NCBI RefSeq assembly: GCF_943192895.1
Contig: NZ_CALPCB010000004.1
Location: forward strand, 130,667-194,666
Length of the DNA: 64,000 nucleotides
Direction of reading: 5' to 3'
From: Veillonella_A intestinalis
GTDB taxonomy: Bacteria; Bacillota; Negativicutes; Veillonellales; Veillonellaceae
Position 1 is the stretch's first letter. Every line of letters begins with the position of its first letter. The notes beneath the pieces were generated by a model. It had not been told where the DNA came from. It did no database searches and worked only from the letters and a program-made list of their open reading frames with translations. Made by a program: the position numbers and the translations under genes. Positions 49,559-59,195 of this stretch are shown one piece after another.

Positions 49559-51094
49559 ATGGCAAAATTGAAAGCCCCAGTAATGCTAACTATTTTAGAT
49601 GGTTTTGGCATTGGGGATATAAATGACCCTACGAATGCAGTGGTACAGGCAAAGCCAGAGAACTTTTTAAAACTTTGGGAAACCTATCCTCACACTCAAT
49701 TACAAGCGTCTGGTCTTGCAGTTGGTTTGCCAGAAGGGCAAATGGGGAACTCTGAAGTAGGGCACTTAAATATTGGTGCTGGTCGTATTGTATATCAAGA
49801 GTTAACCCGTATTACTAAAGATACGGAAGATGGTAGTTTTTTCAATCGACCAGTAATAAAAGAGCTGTATGAGCACGCAAAAGCAAGTCGTTTGCAAGTC
49901 TTAGGCCTGTTATCTGATGGAGGCGTTCACAGTTCTTTAGATCATATAAAAGCGATTATAAAAGGCGCTAAAGAGGCTGGAGTTACTGAATTATATGTAC
50001 ATGCTTTGTTGGATGGCCGTGATGTACCACCACAAAGTGCCTTAACCTATTTAACTGATTTAGAAACGTATATGCAACAAATTGGTCTAGGAACGATTGC
50101 GACTATTGGTGGTCGTTATTATGGCATGGACCGAGATAAACGATGGGAACGCATTGAAAAAGCCTATGAAGCTATCGTAGATGGTGTTGGTGTAACAGCT
50201 AGTTCTACTAAAGAAGCTATTGAGGCATCTTATAATAATGAGGTTGTAGATGAGTTTGTTGTACCGGTGGTATTGAATGCAGATGGCGCTATTGCAGCGA
50301 ATGATGCCGTTATATTTGCAAATTTCCGTCCTGATAGAGCACGCCAGTTGACTCGTGCGTTAGTAGATCCAGAGTTTGCAGGGTTTACTCGTAAAAAAGG
50401 TTTATTGCCACTTTATATGGCGACTATGACTAAGTATGAAGATGGTTTACCAACTCACATTGTGTATGAGAAAGAAGTGCTTACTAATACGCTAGGACAA
50501 GTGCTAGCTGATGGTGGGTATACGCAACTTCGTATTGCTGAGACAGAGAAATATGCTCATGTTACCTATTTCTTTAATGGTGGTGAAGAAGTGCCATTTG
50601 CAGGGGAAGAACGGATTTTAGTACCTTCACCAAAAGTGGCAACCTATGATTTGCAACCTGAAATGAGTGCCTTAGAGGTGACCGACAAGGTAGTGGCAGC
50701 TATAGAAGGTGGTCAATTTGATATGATCATTTTAAATTTTGCTAATCCTGATATGGTAGGTCATACCGGCGTTTTAGAAGCAGCTGAAAAAGCAGTACAA
50801 ACAGTGGATGCTTGCTTAGGGCGCATTGTTGAGGCTATTAATAAAGTGCAAGGACATTTATTGGTAACGGCAGATCATGGTAACTCTGAAATGATGGTAG
50901 ATCATACTACAGGAGTTCCACATACGGCACATACAACCAATCCTGTGCCACTCATTTTAGTGAGTGAAGCTTATAAAAATGCACAGCTTACAGCTGGTAA
51001 ACTATGTGATTTAGCGCCTACTATGCTTGATTTAGGTGGCATAGTACAACCGGCTGATATGACGGGCCAAAGTTTATTAGTAAAAGAAAAATAA
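49559..51094 (+). CDS. gpmI: 2,3-bisphosphoglycerate-independent phosphoglycerate mutase
   Basis: The enzyme has about 511 residues and belongs to the alkaline-phosphatase superfamily. The metal and catalytic Ser region is MLTILDGFGIG near residues 8-18 and QMGNSEVGHLNIGAGR near 59-74. The substrate-binding HALLDGRDVPP is near 150. C-terminal metal ligands are in NFANPDMVGHTG and VTADHGNSEMM. The start is ATG 49559, 7 bases after GAAAGGAA. It is Mn-dependent in Firmicutes. Confidence 0.96.
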   Translation: MAKLKAPVMLTILDGFGIGDINDPTNAVVQAKPENFLKLWETYPHTQLQASGLAVGLPEGQMGNSEVGHLNIGAGRIVYQELTRITKDTEDGSFFNRPVIKELYEHAKASRLQVLGLLSDGGVHSSLDHIKAIIKGAKEAGVTELYVHALLDGRDVPPQSALTYLTDLETYMQQIGLGTIATIGGRYYGMDRDKRWERIEKAYEAIVDGVGVTASSTKEAIEASYNNEVVDEFVVPVVLNADGAIAANDAVIFANFRPDRARQLTRALVDPEFAGFTRKKGLLPLYMATMTKYEDGLPTHIVYEKEVLTNTLGQVLADGGYTQLRIAETEKYAHVTYFFNGGEEVPFAGEERILVPSPKVATYDLQPEMSALEVTDKVVAAIEGGQFDMIILNFANPDMVGHTGVLEAAEKAVQTVDACLGRIVEAINKVQGHLLVTADHGNSEMMVDHTTGVPHTAHTTNPVPLILVSEAYKNAQLTAGKLCDLAPTMLDLGGIVQPADMTGQSLLVKEK

Positions 51095-51145
51095 TATATA
51101 TTTATAGAGTAGATTAATTGATGTTCCTTTAAGGAGGTAACTATT

Positions 51146-52432
51146 ATGGCAATGATTACAGATGTATACGCAAGAGAAATTTTAGACTCTCGTGGCAATC
51201 CTACCGTTGAAGTAGAAGTATATTTAGAAGATGGTACAATTGGTACTGCAGCTGTTCCTTCTGGCGCTTCTACAGGTATGTTTGAAGCAGTAGAACTTCG
51301 TGATGGCGACAAAGGTCGTTATCTTGGTAAAGGGGTAGAACAAGCAGTAGCTAATGTAAATGATGTAATTGGACCAGAAATTATTGGTTTTGACGCATCA
51401 GAACAAGTAGCTATTGACAACTTAATGATTGAATTGGACGGTACTCCAAACAAAGCTAAATTAGGCGCTAACGCAATTTTAGGTGTGTCTATGGCGGTAG
51501 CAAAAGCAGCAGCTGCTTCTTATGATTTGCCATTATTCCAGTATCTTGGTGGAACAAATGCTAAAGAATTACCAGTGCCTATGATGAACATTTTAAATGG
51601 TGGTGCTCATGCTGATAATAATGTAGATATTCAAGAATTCATGATTATGCCAGTAGGTGCTGAATCCTTTAAAGAAGGTCTTCGGGCTTGTGCTGAAGTG
51701 TACCATACATTGAAAAATGTATTGAAAGAAAAAGGCCTAGCTACTGGTGTAGGTGATGAAGGTGGTTTTGCTCCTAACCTTGGTTCTAATGAAGAAGCCC
51801 TTCAAGTTATTTGTGAAGCCATTAAAGCTGCTGGTTATGAACCAGGCAGTGATTTTAAACTAGCAATTGATGCTGCTTCTTCTGAATTCTATAAAGATGG
51901 CAAATACAATTTAGCTGGCGAAGGCAAAGTGAAAACAGCCGCAGAAATGGTAGAATTCTATGCTGATTTAGTAGAAAAATATCCTATTATTTCTATTGAA
52001 GATGGCTTAGCAGAAGAAGATTGGGAAGGTTGGAAGCTATTAACTGACCGCATTGGTAAAAAAGTTCAACTAGTGGGCGATGATTTATTCGTAACAAATA
52101 CAGAACGTTTGGCAAAAGGTATTGTAGCTGATACAGCCAATGCTATTTTAATTAAAGTAAATCAAATTGGTACGTTAACAGAAACTTTTGATGCTATTGA
52201 AATGGCTAAACGTGCTGGTTATACTTGTGTTATTTCTCATCGTTCTGGTGAAACAGAAGATGCTACTATTGCTGATATTGCTGTGGCAGTTAATGCAGGA
52301 CAAATCAAAACAGGTGCTCCAGCTCGTAGTGAACGTGTTGCTAAATACAATCAATTATTGCGCATTGAAGACCTATTAGCTGAAACTGCTCAATACCGTG
52401 GTCTTGATGTATTTTACAATATTAAGAAATAA
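51146..52432 (+). CDS. eno: Enolase
   Basis: The 428-residue enzyme converts 2-phosphoglycerate to phosphoenolpyruvate. It has the N-terminal AREILDSRGNPTVEVEV, the metal ligands in the IDAASSEFY and SIEDGLAEED regions, and VGDDLFVTN. The catalytic Lys is in LIKVNQIGTL and the loop is VISHRSGETED. AAGGAGGT precedes the ATG. It is the last gene of the cggR operon, followed by a large branched terminator. Confidence 0.97.
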   Translation: MAMITDVYAREILDSRGNPTVEVEVYLEDGTIGTAAVPSGASTGMFEAVELRDGDKGRYLGKGVEQAVANVNDVIGPEIIGFDASEQVAIDNLMIELDGTPNKAKLGANAILGVSMAVAKAAAASYDLPLFQYLGGTNAKELPVPMMNILNGGAHADNNVDIQEFMIMPVGAESFKEGLRACAEVYHTLKNVLKEKGLATGVGDEGGFAPNLGSNEEALQVICEAIKAAGYEPGSDFKLAIDAASSEFYKDGKYNLAGEGKVKTAAEMVEFYADLVEKYPIISIEDGLAEEDWEGWKLLTDRIGKKVQLVGDDLFVTNTERLAKGIVADTANAILIKVNQIGTLTETFDAIEMAKRAGYTCVISHRSGETEDATIADIAVAVNAGQIKTGAPARSERVAKYNQLLRIEDLLAETAQYRGLDVFYNIKK

Positions 52433-52461
52433 GCTATAATAGCAGAGTCTATTAACTGATT

Positions 52462-52533
52462 AAACCTTTGAGGAAAGGCTATGTTTTATGAGATGATTTA
52501 GCTCATAAAGCACTCTTTTCTCAAAGGTTTTTA
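52462..52533 (+). terminator. Branched terminator after eno
   Basis: AAACCTTTGAG pairs with CTCAAAGGTTT. The loop holds a second hairpin, TTTATGAG/CTCATAAA. TTTA follows. Confidence 0.85.
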
Positions 52534-52610
52534 TAATTCAGTAATAGTCCTTTTATTTTTATTAGCTGACTATTTTCTAGTGAATATAAAGGTAAAATTT
52601 TAACTTTTTA

Positions 52611-52639
52611 TTGCTAGGAGCCCTATAATTCATTATAAT
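52611..52639 (+). promoter_or_regulatory. Promoter of the methyltransferase-yebC unit
   Basis: TTGCTA, 17 bp, TATAAT. A second TATAAT lies at 52624-52629. The gene begins at 52672. Confidence 0.65.
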
Positions 52640-52671
52640 GGAGAGTAGCGAATAAAAAGGGAGGTATAGCC

Positions 52672-53247
52672 TTGGCAAATTTATATATAGGCTTAGTTCA
52701 TTATCCTATTTATAATAAGCATGGCGAAGTCATTACAACAGCGATTACAAATTATGATATTCATGATATAGCTAGAGTAGCCATTACCTATGATGTAAGC
52801 CGTTATTTTGTGATTCATAATATTCCTGCTCAACGTGACTTGGCCAAGCAGATTATGTCTCATTGGCAAACGGGGTTCGGAAGTACATATAATCCTGATC
52901 GTAAAGATGCTTTTGAGGAAGTAGTACTTGTTAATTCCATTCGTAGTGCTATTGAGGAAGTGACTAAGTTAGAAGGTCAGCCGCCATTAATCGCCACAAC
53001 CGATGCTCGTACTTATCCTAATACAGTAAGCTATGCTTGGATGCGTAACACCCTTGAAAAGGGTCAGCAGCCTGTGTTAGTATTATTTGGTACCGGCTAT
53101 GGTATGACGAAAGAAACTATGGAAGACTTTGATTATATTTTAGAACCTGTATATGGACATGGGGATTATAATCACCTTTCCGTTCGCAGTGCTGTTTCCA
53201 TCATTTTAGATCGCTTGCGCGGTGAAGCTTGGTGGGAAAAGAACTGA
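52672..53247 (+). CDS. SPOUT-type RNA methyltransferase-like protein
   Basis: The 191-residue protein resembles the TrmD-like family annotated as RNA methyltransferase. It shows ALVHYPIYNKHGEVI-type N-terminus (here LVHYPIYNKHGEVITT), TNYDIHDIARVA, and a C-terminal knot region with LFGTGYGMTKE and the closing GDYNHLSVRSAVSIILDRL. SPOUT proteins bind SAM in a trefoil knot; the target RNA is unknown. It starts at TTG 52672 behind AGGGAGGT. It is 33 bp before yebC, and the two probably share a transcript. Confidence 0.82.
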   Translation: MANLYIGLVHYPIYNKHGEVITTAITNYDIHDIARVAITYDVSRYFVIHNIPAQRDLAKQIMSHWQTGFGSTYNPDRKDAFEEVVLVNSIRSAIEEVTKLEGQPPLIATTDARTYPNTVSYAWMRNTLEKGQQPVLVLFGTGYGMTKETMEDFDYILEPVYGHGDYNHLSVRSAVSIILDRLRGEAWWEKN

Positions 53248-53280
53248 TATAAACACAGGATATTTTTAGGAGGTTTTAGT

Positions 53281-54015
53281 ATGTCTGGACATTCCAAATG
53301 GGCCAATATTAAACATAAAAAAGGTAAAACAGATGCTTTAAAAGCAAAAATTACGACTAAGATTAGCCGTGAGATTACAGTAGCTGCTCGTATGGGCGGT
53401 GGTGATCCAGTAGGTAATATGCGTTTGAAATTGGCTTTACAAAAAGCACGTGAAAACAATGTGCCAAAAGATAATATCCAACGAGCAATCGCTAAAGGTG
53501 TTGGCGCTACTGATATGGATAATTACGAAGAAATTACCTATGAAGGGTATGGTCCTGGCGGGGTAGCGTTAACTGTAGAATGTTTGACTGATAATCGCAA
53601 TCGTACCGCTGCAGATGTACGTCATGCGTTTTCTAAAAACGGCGGTAATTTAGGTGAAACTGGTTGTGTGGCCTGGATGTTTAACCGCAAAGGTGTATTT
53701 GTCATTGATAGTGAAGGTCATGATGAAGAAGAATTGACTTTATTGGCTTTAGAAGCTGGTGCTGAAGACTTGAAAGTTGAAGAAGATACTTTTGTTATCT
53801 ATACTGCACCAGATGATTATGATGCGGTAGAATCAGCTTTAGCAGAGGCTAATATTGAAACTGTTGTAAGTAAGATTACAATGGTACCAGATAATACGAT
53901 TGCCCTAGAAGGGGACAATGCTGTAAAAATGCAGAAAATGTTAGATGCGTTGGATGATCTTGACGATGTGCAAGACGTATATCATAATGCGGAGCTTCCT
54001 GAGGAAGACGAATAA
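53281..54015 (+). CDS. yebC: YebC/PmpR family protein
   Basis: The 244-residue protein has the family signatures MSGHSKWANIKHKK at the start, then LKLALQKARENNVPKDNIQRAIAKG (quoted by PKDNIQRAIAKG), YEGYGPGGVAL and KNGGNLGETGCVAWMF, and ends acidic. YebC proteins have been described both as transcription regulators and as translation factors that help ribosomes pass proline stretches. AGGAGGT precedes ATG 53281. A good terminator follows. Confidence 0.94.
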   Translation: MSGHSKWANIKHKKGKTDALKAKITTKISREITVAARMGGGDPVGNMRLKLALQKARENNVPKDNIQRAIAKGVGATDMDNYEEITYEGYGPGGVALTVECLTDNRNRTAADVRHAFSKNGGNLGETGCVAWMFNRKGVFVIDSEGHDEEELTLLALEAGAEDLKVEEDTFVIYTAPDDYDAVESALAEANIETVVSKITMVPDNTIALEGDNAVKMQKMLDALDDLDDVQDVYHNAELPEEDE

Positions 54016-54027
54016 TCCCAATGAAAT

Positions 54028-54077
54028 AAGCGCTATTACTGAACTTTTGAAGTTTGGTAATGGCGTTTTTTCTTTTT
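54028..54077 (+). terminator. Terminator after yebC
   Basis: AAGCGCTATTACTGAACTT pairs with AAGTTTGGTAATGGCGTTT through several G-U pairs, followed by TTTCTTTTT. Confidence 0.8.
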
Positions 54078-54433
54078 ACTATACTTTTTACTCGTGGCTA
54101 TATAATGGCTACATTATATATAGTGGCTACATTAGTTATTATAAATTTTGTCGTTTATTCAATTTTCGATGGTTTACTTCATTTTGTTTTCGGTTTAAGT
54201 TTGTCGGTAATTTTATTTTAGTGTGTTAGAGGTTTTTCAAACTGTGAAATATTGTCTATTATTGATAGGGTGCATATGGAAAGTAAAAATACGGTGAATT
54301 ATGCATAATTGCTATATCTATTTTGCGAAAAATTGATTAATTAAGATGTATTATACAAGTCTTTATTGTATAATAAAAAGTGTCAAAAAACTTTTTAAAA
54401 ATTTTAAAATCGTTAAATTATTATATCTAAATG
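54078..54433. other. AT-rich intergenic region before the SARP-like regulator
   Basis: No coding region with a ribosome-binding site is visible. GGCTACATTA occurs twice near 54108-54135 within a short TA-rich repeat. TATAAT at 54369-54374 lacks a clear -35 partner but could start a leader of about 130 nt ahead of the regulator gene. Confidence 0.5.
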
Positions 54434-54479
54434 TTTGACGATTTATTGGACGATACTATTTGACGGAACAGAATTGACG
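54434..54479 (+). repeat. Four TTGACG-like repeats upstream of the SARP-like regulator
   Basis: TTTGACG (54434), TTGGACG (54446), TTTGACG (54459) and ATTGACG (54473) lie in direct order at intervals of 12, 13 and 14 bp. The last ends 30 bp before the regulator start. Confidence 0.75.
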
Positions 54480-54508
54480 CCAAATAGGTCCTAGGCAGAG
54501 GGATTATT

Positions 54509-57500
54509 ATGGCAGCTAAATTGGAAGTACGATTTCTGGGAACACCAGCAATCTTAAAAGACGGGGAGGAAGTATTCTTCTCTTATAACAAGGTCAATGC
54601 CTTGGTCTATTATATTCTAGTTCGTGGCACAGTAATGCGTGATGAGTTAAGTGGCATTTTATGGGCAGACAAACCAGATGCAGTAGCACGTAAAAATTTG
54701 CGTAATGCTATTTATGAAGCAAAAAAAAATCTAGGCGCTGATACATTTATTTCACCGCGTAAAGCGATAATTAAAGTTAACCCCGCCGTTGATGTAATCA
54801 TTGATAGTAAATTATTTGAAGCCGATCCTGTAGGACAATTAGAACTATATAAAGGTGATTTTCTACAAGGCTTCTTTATTAAAGATTCCGTAGAGTATGA
54901 AGATTGGTATTTAGCTGAACGGAATCGATTAAAAAACTTGTACATGGACGCTATTAGCTCTAAATTACAAAGTGCAGTAGCAGATAAAGATTATAGTACG
55001 ATTGAACGTCATGGGAAGCTTTTAATTTCTCAAAATCCATATGATGAAAGTGTATATGCTATTGTTTTGCGGGCTTACTGCGAGCAAGGTAAAATGCAAC
55101 AAGCTATGGAATTGTATGAGGAAATGAAAGCCCTTTTCAAGAAAGAGTTGCAGTCTGATGTATTAGCAGAAATTGATGCTATTATTAAGGATGCTTTGCA
55201 ACAAGAAGAAAAGAAATTTCAGAATCGGTCTCACCATATTGCAGTCCCTATTGGGCGAGAACGTGAATTAGAAGATATGACAGCTCATATTTGGTCTTTT
55301 ATGCGTGGGCGAGCTGGAGAAGCATTGATTTTATTAGGCGATGCGGGTAGCGGCAAAAGCACTTTGAAGGACATAGCCTTAGAGAGCTTACAAGATGAAG
55401 TAGCAGTCATTCAAACTAATTGCTATCAATTAGAACGAAACTTCTTACTACATCCTTGGACGGAAATCGTTAATGGCTTAGTGCGTTTATTAGAAGCCAA
55501 TGGTACGATGATTCCTGATTTTGAGTTAAACCGAATTTATGCATTATTTCCTCAAATGGATATGAGTATTGATCGAGATTTAGGTTTAGTAGAAATTAAG
55601 GATATTTTAAAATTTGACTCTATATTCCATACATTGTCGACGGTACTTGATGTAGCATCTGCCAATAAAAAATTAATTATTGTATTTGAAGATATTCAGT
55701 GGATGGATCCATTGAGTTTGTCTTTATTAAGTACGTTGATTTTACGAAAACAGTCCGATAGAATTTTATTTTTGCTCACAGGGCGAGACTCGCGTGAAAA
55801 GGATTTCCAGCATTTTATAACATCTATTGCTGTATATAAACGGCTTCATGTGACTCAGCTTAATCCATTGAATAAAAAGGACATTCGTCGCTATGTTGAA
55901 GCAGCCAACTTACCAATGGTGGTAGACGAAGCTTTATTGCAACAATTGCAAATTGAAACAGAGGGGAATTTATTTTTACTAACAGAGTGTTTAAATTCCT
56001 TAAAGACTACGGGTACTTTAGATAAATTGACTAATAATATGGCCACTGTTTTTAAAGCTAACTATCTTTCTTTATCTGAAGAACAGCAGAAAATCATTGA
56101 CTTTATTTCCCTATTCTATAATGGCGCTCCTATCGCTATGATTGGGGAATATATGAAAATGGATACGTTGCGTTTGTTGGAATATTTAGAAGGCTTAGAA
56201 GCAAAGAATTTAGTAACGCCATTTTCACAACAAGCAGATGTTCTTTATGAAATTAGTCAGCAGAAGTTAAAAGAGTTCATTCAGCAGCAATTATCGCCTG
56301 AAAAATGGAAAATCTTGCATGGTTATTTAGGCTCTTTATGGGAAAAGAAATTAACTCACTCTAAAAAAGACGTAGTTATTTATAAGCATTTAGAATATCA
56401 CTACGAACAAGCTGGTGAACTTGTTAAAATGGGGCATTATAAACTAAAGGGACTTATGTATTATTTGAACTTTAGTCATGAATTATTCCCTGTATTAAGT
56501 TTATCTGAGCCAATGCAAACAGGTGGTGCTAGCTATTTTACAGAAGCTGATACATTGCAGTATTTGAATGATGTTGAAAAAATGATGGAACGCATTCGTG
56601 AAACCTGCGGTGCTACAGCGGATGTAAAAAATCTAGAACTCATGTATTTACATTTAATTGGGCGTTATTTTATCCGCGAAGGTAAATATGAAAAAGGTGT
56701 TCGCTATATCCTCGATTTAATTGAACAAGCCTTAGAAATGCATAATCGTGATTATACCTTGATGGGGTATAAGCAAATGATTTACTATGACATTCAAACT
56801 GGTAATGCGAATGAAATGAAGAATTATCTTGAAATAGCACTCGATTTAGCGGTTGAATGTAATTATCATAAAGAAGTAGGCATTCTTTTGCGTCTTAAAG
56901 GGCTTAATATGATTATGCAAGGTGATTTTGATGAGGCGGAACGTCTTTTAAATGAATCTATTGCTACCTTTATGGTGACGCAAACTGTGGCACGGCGCTA
57001 TGCGTTAAATATTGCGGCTGCTTACAATTACATTGGTGAAATTCGCCGTGGTCGTGGTCAGTTTGAAGAAGCCATTGAATACTATGACAAGGCACTAGCT
57101 ATTTGTAATGATCAACAAGCTTATAGTTCTTGGGTTGTATTCTCTTGTAATGCAGGGATTGCAGCTTATAATTTGGAGCAATATGAAAAAGCTCAAATTT
57201 ATTTTGAACAAGCTTACGAATTCTTTAATCGTTATGATTTTTACTGGCGTCGGCCGATTGTTGAATCCTATTTGGCTTTATTGGCTATGCGTGAAGGGCA
57301 AGAATCAGCGGCTATACAATATATTGATGATGCTATGGCTAAATTGACGATGATGAATAACCCGCAAGAAGTAGGGTATGTAAATATGGTGATTGCTTTA
57401 ATTAAAGCTGAATATCCACAATCTGAGATTAGCAAACATTATCGAGGGAGTATAGGCATGTATTCGGGAAGAGCGTTGCGATATCTTGATGTATATCGTG

Positions 57501-57544
57501 ATACGCATGAACGAGCTCGTTTAGAATCCATTAATGAAGGCTAA
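54509..57544 (+). CDS. SARP/BTAD-type transcription regulator with STAND ATPase and TPR repeats
   Basis: The 1011-residue regulator has four parts. An OmpR-like winged helix fills about 1-95 (LEVRFLGTPAILKDGEEV). A bacterial transcriptional activator (BTAD) helical domain spans about 100-235, ending AMELYEEMKALFKKEL. An AAA/STAND ATPase follows with Walker A GDAGSGKST at 277-285 and Walker B ending Glu394-Asp395 (IIVFEDIQWMD). From about 640 there are tetratricopeptide-like repeats to the end (for example AAAYNYIGEIRRGRGQFEEA). Such proteins act as ligand- or partner-gated activators. No sensor gene is adjacent. The likely target is the transporter-hutH operon downstream, whose promoter has SARP-type repeats (inference). 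Confidence 0.88.
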   Translation: MAAKLEVRFLGTPAILKDGEEVFFSYNKVNALVYYILVRGTVMRDELSGILWADKPDAVARKNLRNAIYEAKKNLGADTFISPRKAIIKVNPAVDVIIDSKLFEADPVGQLELYKGDFLQGFFIKDSVEYEDWYLAERNRLKNLYMDAISSKLQSAVADKDYSTIERHGKLLISQNPYDESVYAIVLRAYCEQGKMQQAMELYEEMKALFKKELQSDVLAEIDAIIKDALQQEEKKFQNRSHHIAVPIGRERELEDMTAHIWSFMRGRAGEALILLGDAGSGKSTLKDIALESLQDEVAVIQTNCYQLERNFLLHPWTEIVNGLVRLLEANGTMIPDFELNRIYALFPQMDMSIDRDLGLVEIKDILKFDSIFHTLSTVLDVASANKKLIIVFEDIQWMDPLSLSLLSTLILRKQSDRILFLLTGRDSREKDFQHFITSIAVYKRLHVTQLNPLNKKDIRRYVEAANLPMVVDEALLQQLQIETEGNLFLLTECLNSLKTTGTLDKLTNNMATVFKANYLSLSEEQQKIIDFISLFYNGAPIAMIGEYMKMDTLRLLEYLEGLEAKNLVTPFSQQADVLYEISQQKLKEFIQQQLSPEKWKILHGYLGSLWEKKLTHSKKDVVIYKHLEYHYEQAGELVKMGHYKLKGLMYYLNFSHELFPVLSLSEPMQTGGASYFTEADTLQYLNDVEKMMERIRETCGATADVKNLELMYLHLIGRYFIREGKYEKGVRYILDLIEQALEMHNRDYTLMGYKQMIYYDIQTGNANEMKNYLEIALDLAVECNYHKEVGILLRLKGLNMIMQGDFDEAERLLNESIATFMVTQTVARRYALNIAAAYNYIGEIRRGRGQFEEAIEYYDKALAICNDQQAYSSWVVFSCNAGIAAYNLEQYEKAQIYFEQAYEFFNRYDFYWRRPIVESYLALLAMREGQESAAIQYIDDAMAKLTMMNNPQEVGYVNMVIALIKAEYPQSEISKHYRGSIGMYSGRALRYLDVYRDTHERARLESINEG

Positions 57545-57557
57545 GTATTCAGTTTTC

Positions 57558-57591
57558 AAAGAGATAGATGATATCATCTATCTCTTTTTTT
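57558..57591 (+). terminator. Terminator after the SARP-like regulator
   Basis: AAAGAGATAGATGAT and ATCATCTATCTCTTT form a perfect 30-bp palindrome followed by TTTT. Confidence 0.95.
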
Positions 57592-57749
57592 GCTTTCTCA
57601 ATTTAGCCTGATAGAGAAGTAGTTAGTTACCTTAATAAAAAACGTCGAAAAAAGGTCTATTTATCAAGTAGAAAATTATCATTCTCATAAGTTATATTAA
57701 TAATCTTTTTATTGAAATTTGATGACAAATTATTTATACTTAAAAAAGT

Positions 57750-57781
57750 TTGACAATTTTACGACAAACGAGAGGTATACT
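57750..57781 (+). promoter_or_regulatory. SARP-type activator-dependent promoter of the transporter-hutH operon
   Basis: Heptamer TTGACAA (57750-57756), 4 bp, heptamer ACGACAA (57761-57767), 8 bp, then the -10 TATACT (57776-57781). If the first heptamer were a -35, the spacer would be 20 bp, too long for unaided sigma-70. An 11-bp repeat period with 8 bp to the -10 is the reported geometry for SARP activators. Confidence 0.6.
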
Positions 57782-57854
57782 ATAGAAAAGTAAATATTTA
57801 CTAAAGCCGGACTTTTTTCATTGTAAATTATTGTAGTAAAGGAGTTGAACGTGT

Positions 57855-59159
57855 ATGGATATTTTATTGAATCCCATAGTGGTATCAGTTATTGTGATGT
57901 CAGCCGTTTGTTTAATGAAAATGAACGTGCTACTAGCTGTTATCATTGCTGCTCTTGTAGCAGGCACTATTGGTGGTATGTCAATTAGTGACACCGTAGG
58001 ATCCTTGATTAATGGGATGGGTGGCAACTCTGAAACAGCTCTAAGCTATATCTTATTAGGGGCATTAGCTGTAGCAATTGGCCGCTCTGGTTTAGCTGCT
58101 GTAGTATCTCGTAAGATTACGCAAGTAGTAGGTAGTAAGAAAATTGCTTTCACATTCTTAATTGCCTTTGTAGCTTGTTTTTCTCAAAACTTGATTCCAG
58201 TACACATTGCATTTATTCCTATTTTAATTCCACCATTATTAGCTTTAATGAATCATATGAAATTGGACCGTCGTGCAGTAGCTTGTGCGTTAACATTTGG
58301 TTTAAAAGCGCCATATGTTAGTTTGCCAGTTGGTTTTGGTCTCTTATTTATGACAATTCTTAAAGACCAAATGGTAGCCAATGGGGTAGATGTTTCCATC
58401 AGCGATATATCTTCAGTTATGTGGATTGGCGGTTTATCTATGTTAGTTGGCTTAATTTTAGCCGTATTCTTCTATGCTAAAGATCGTCATTACGAAGATT
58501 TACCAGTTATTGGTGCTGATGAAAATCCTGAAGATGTAACTATGACAAAAGATTGCTGGCTAGCATTATTAGGGGCGGCGGTAGCCTTTGTAGCGCAATT
58601 ATATTTCAAATCCTTACCAATTGGTGCTATGTGTGGTTTAGGTGTTATGATTGTAACTGGTGGCATCAAATGGAAAGATATGGATAATATGATGGACGGC
58701 GGCGTACGCATGATGGGCTTCATCGCATTTGTAATGTTAGTTGCAGCTGGCTATGCTAATGTGCTTCGTGAAACACAATCTGTTCAAACTTTAGTTGAAG
58801 CAACTACAGCTATTATTGATACAAAATTTGCTGGTGCTTTACTTATGTTATTAGTTGGTCTCTTAATTACTATGGGTATTGGTACTTCTTTTGGTACAAT
58901 TCCAGTTATCGCGTCTATTTACATTCCAATGGGGACGCAATTAGGATTTGGTGTACCTGCTATTATCCTTCTTATTGGTATTGCAGCCGCTTTAGGTGAT
59001 GCTGGTTCACCAGCTTCTGACTCTACATTAGGACCAACTTCTGGTTTAAATGCGGATGGTCAGCATAATCATATTTGGGATACTTGTGTACCAACCTTTA
59101 TATTCTATGATATTACTTTAATTATCGGTGGTGTTATCGGGGCATTAATGCTCGGATAA
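57855..59159 (+). CDS. Na+/H+ antiporter-family transporter, probable histidine transporter
   Basis: The 434-residue polytopic membrane protein has about 11 helices and belongs to the NhaC-related antiporter family (YuiF-like). Typical segments are FVACFSQNLIPVHIAFIPILIPPLLALM (quoted by SQNLIPVHIAFIPI), LKAPYVSLPVGFG, and GDAGSPASDSTLGPTSGLN near 378-396. It lies 36 bp upstream of hutH on one transcript. Such hutH-linked family members are likely to import histidine, with Na+ or H+ coupling, rather than act as plain antiporters (inference). AAAGGAGTT precedes the start. Confidence 0.82.
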   Translation: MDILLNPIVVSVIVMSAVCLMKMNVLLAVIIAALVAGTIGGMSISDTVGSLINGMGGNSETALSYILLGALAVAIGRSGLAAVVSRKITQVVGSKKIAFTFLIAFVACFSQNLIPVHIAFIPILIPPLLALMNHMKLDRRAVACALTFGLKAPYVSLPVGFGLLFMTILKDQMVANGVDVSISDISSVMWIGGLSMLVGLILAVFFYAKDRHYEDLPVIGADENPEDVTMTKDCWLALLGAAVAFVAQLYFKSLPIGAMCGLGVMIVTGGIKWKDMDNMMDGGVRMMGFIAFVMLVAAGYANVLRETQSVQTLVEATTAIIDTKFAGALLMLLVGLLITMGIGTSFGTIPVIASIYIPMGTQLGFGVPAIILLIGIAAALGDAGSPASDSTLGPTSGLNADGQHNHIWDTCVPTFIFYDITLIIGGVIGALMLG

Positions 59160-59195
59160 GTTTAATTAACTAGGCATAATTAGGAGATAATTGTA

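Noticed and set aside
53945..54229. A 94-residue hydrophobic frame after yebC
   Set aside because: It overlaps the end of yebC in another frame, crosses the terminator and has Phe/Tyr-rich AT-driven composition without a binding site.
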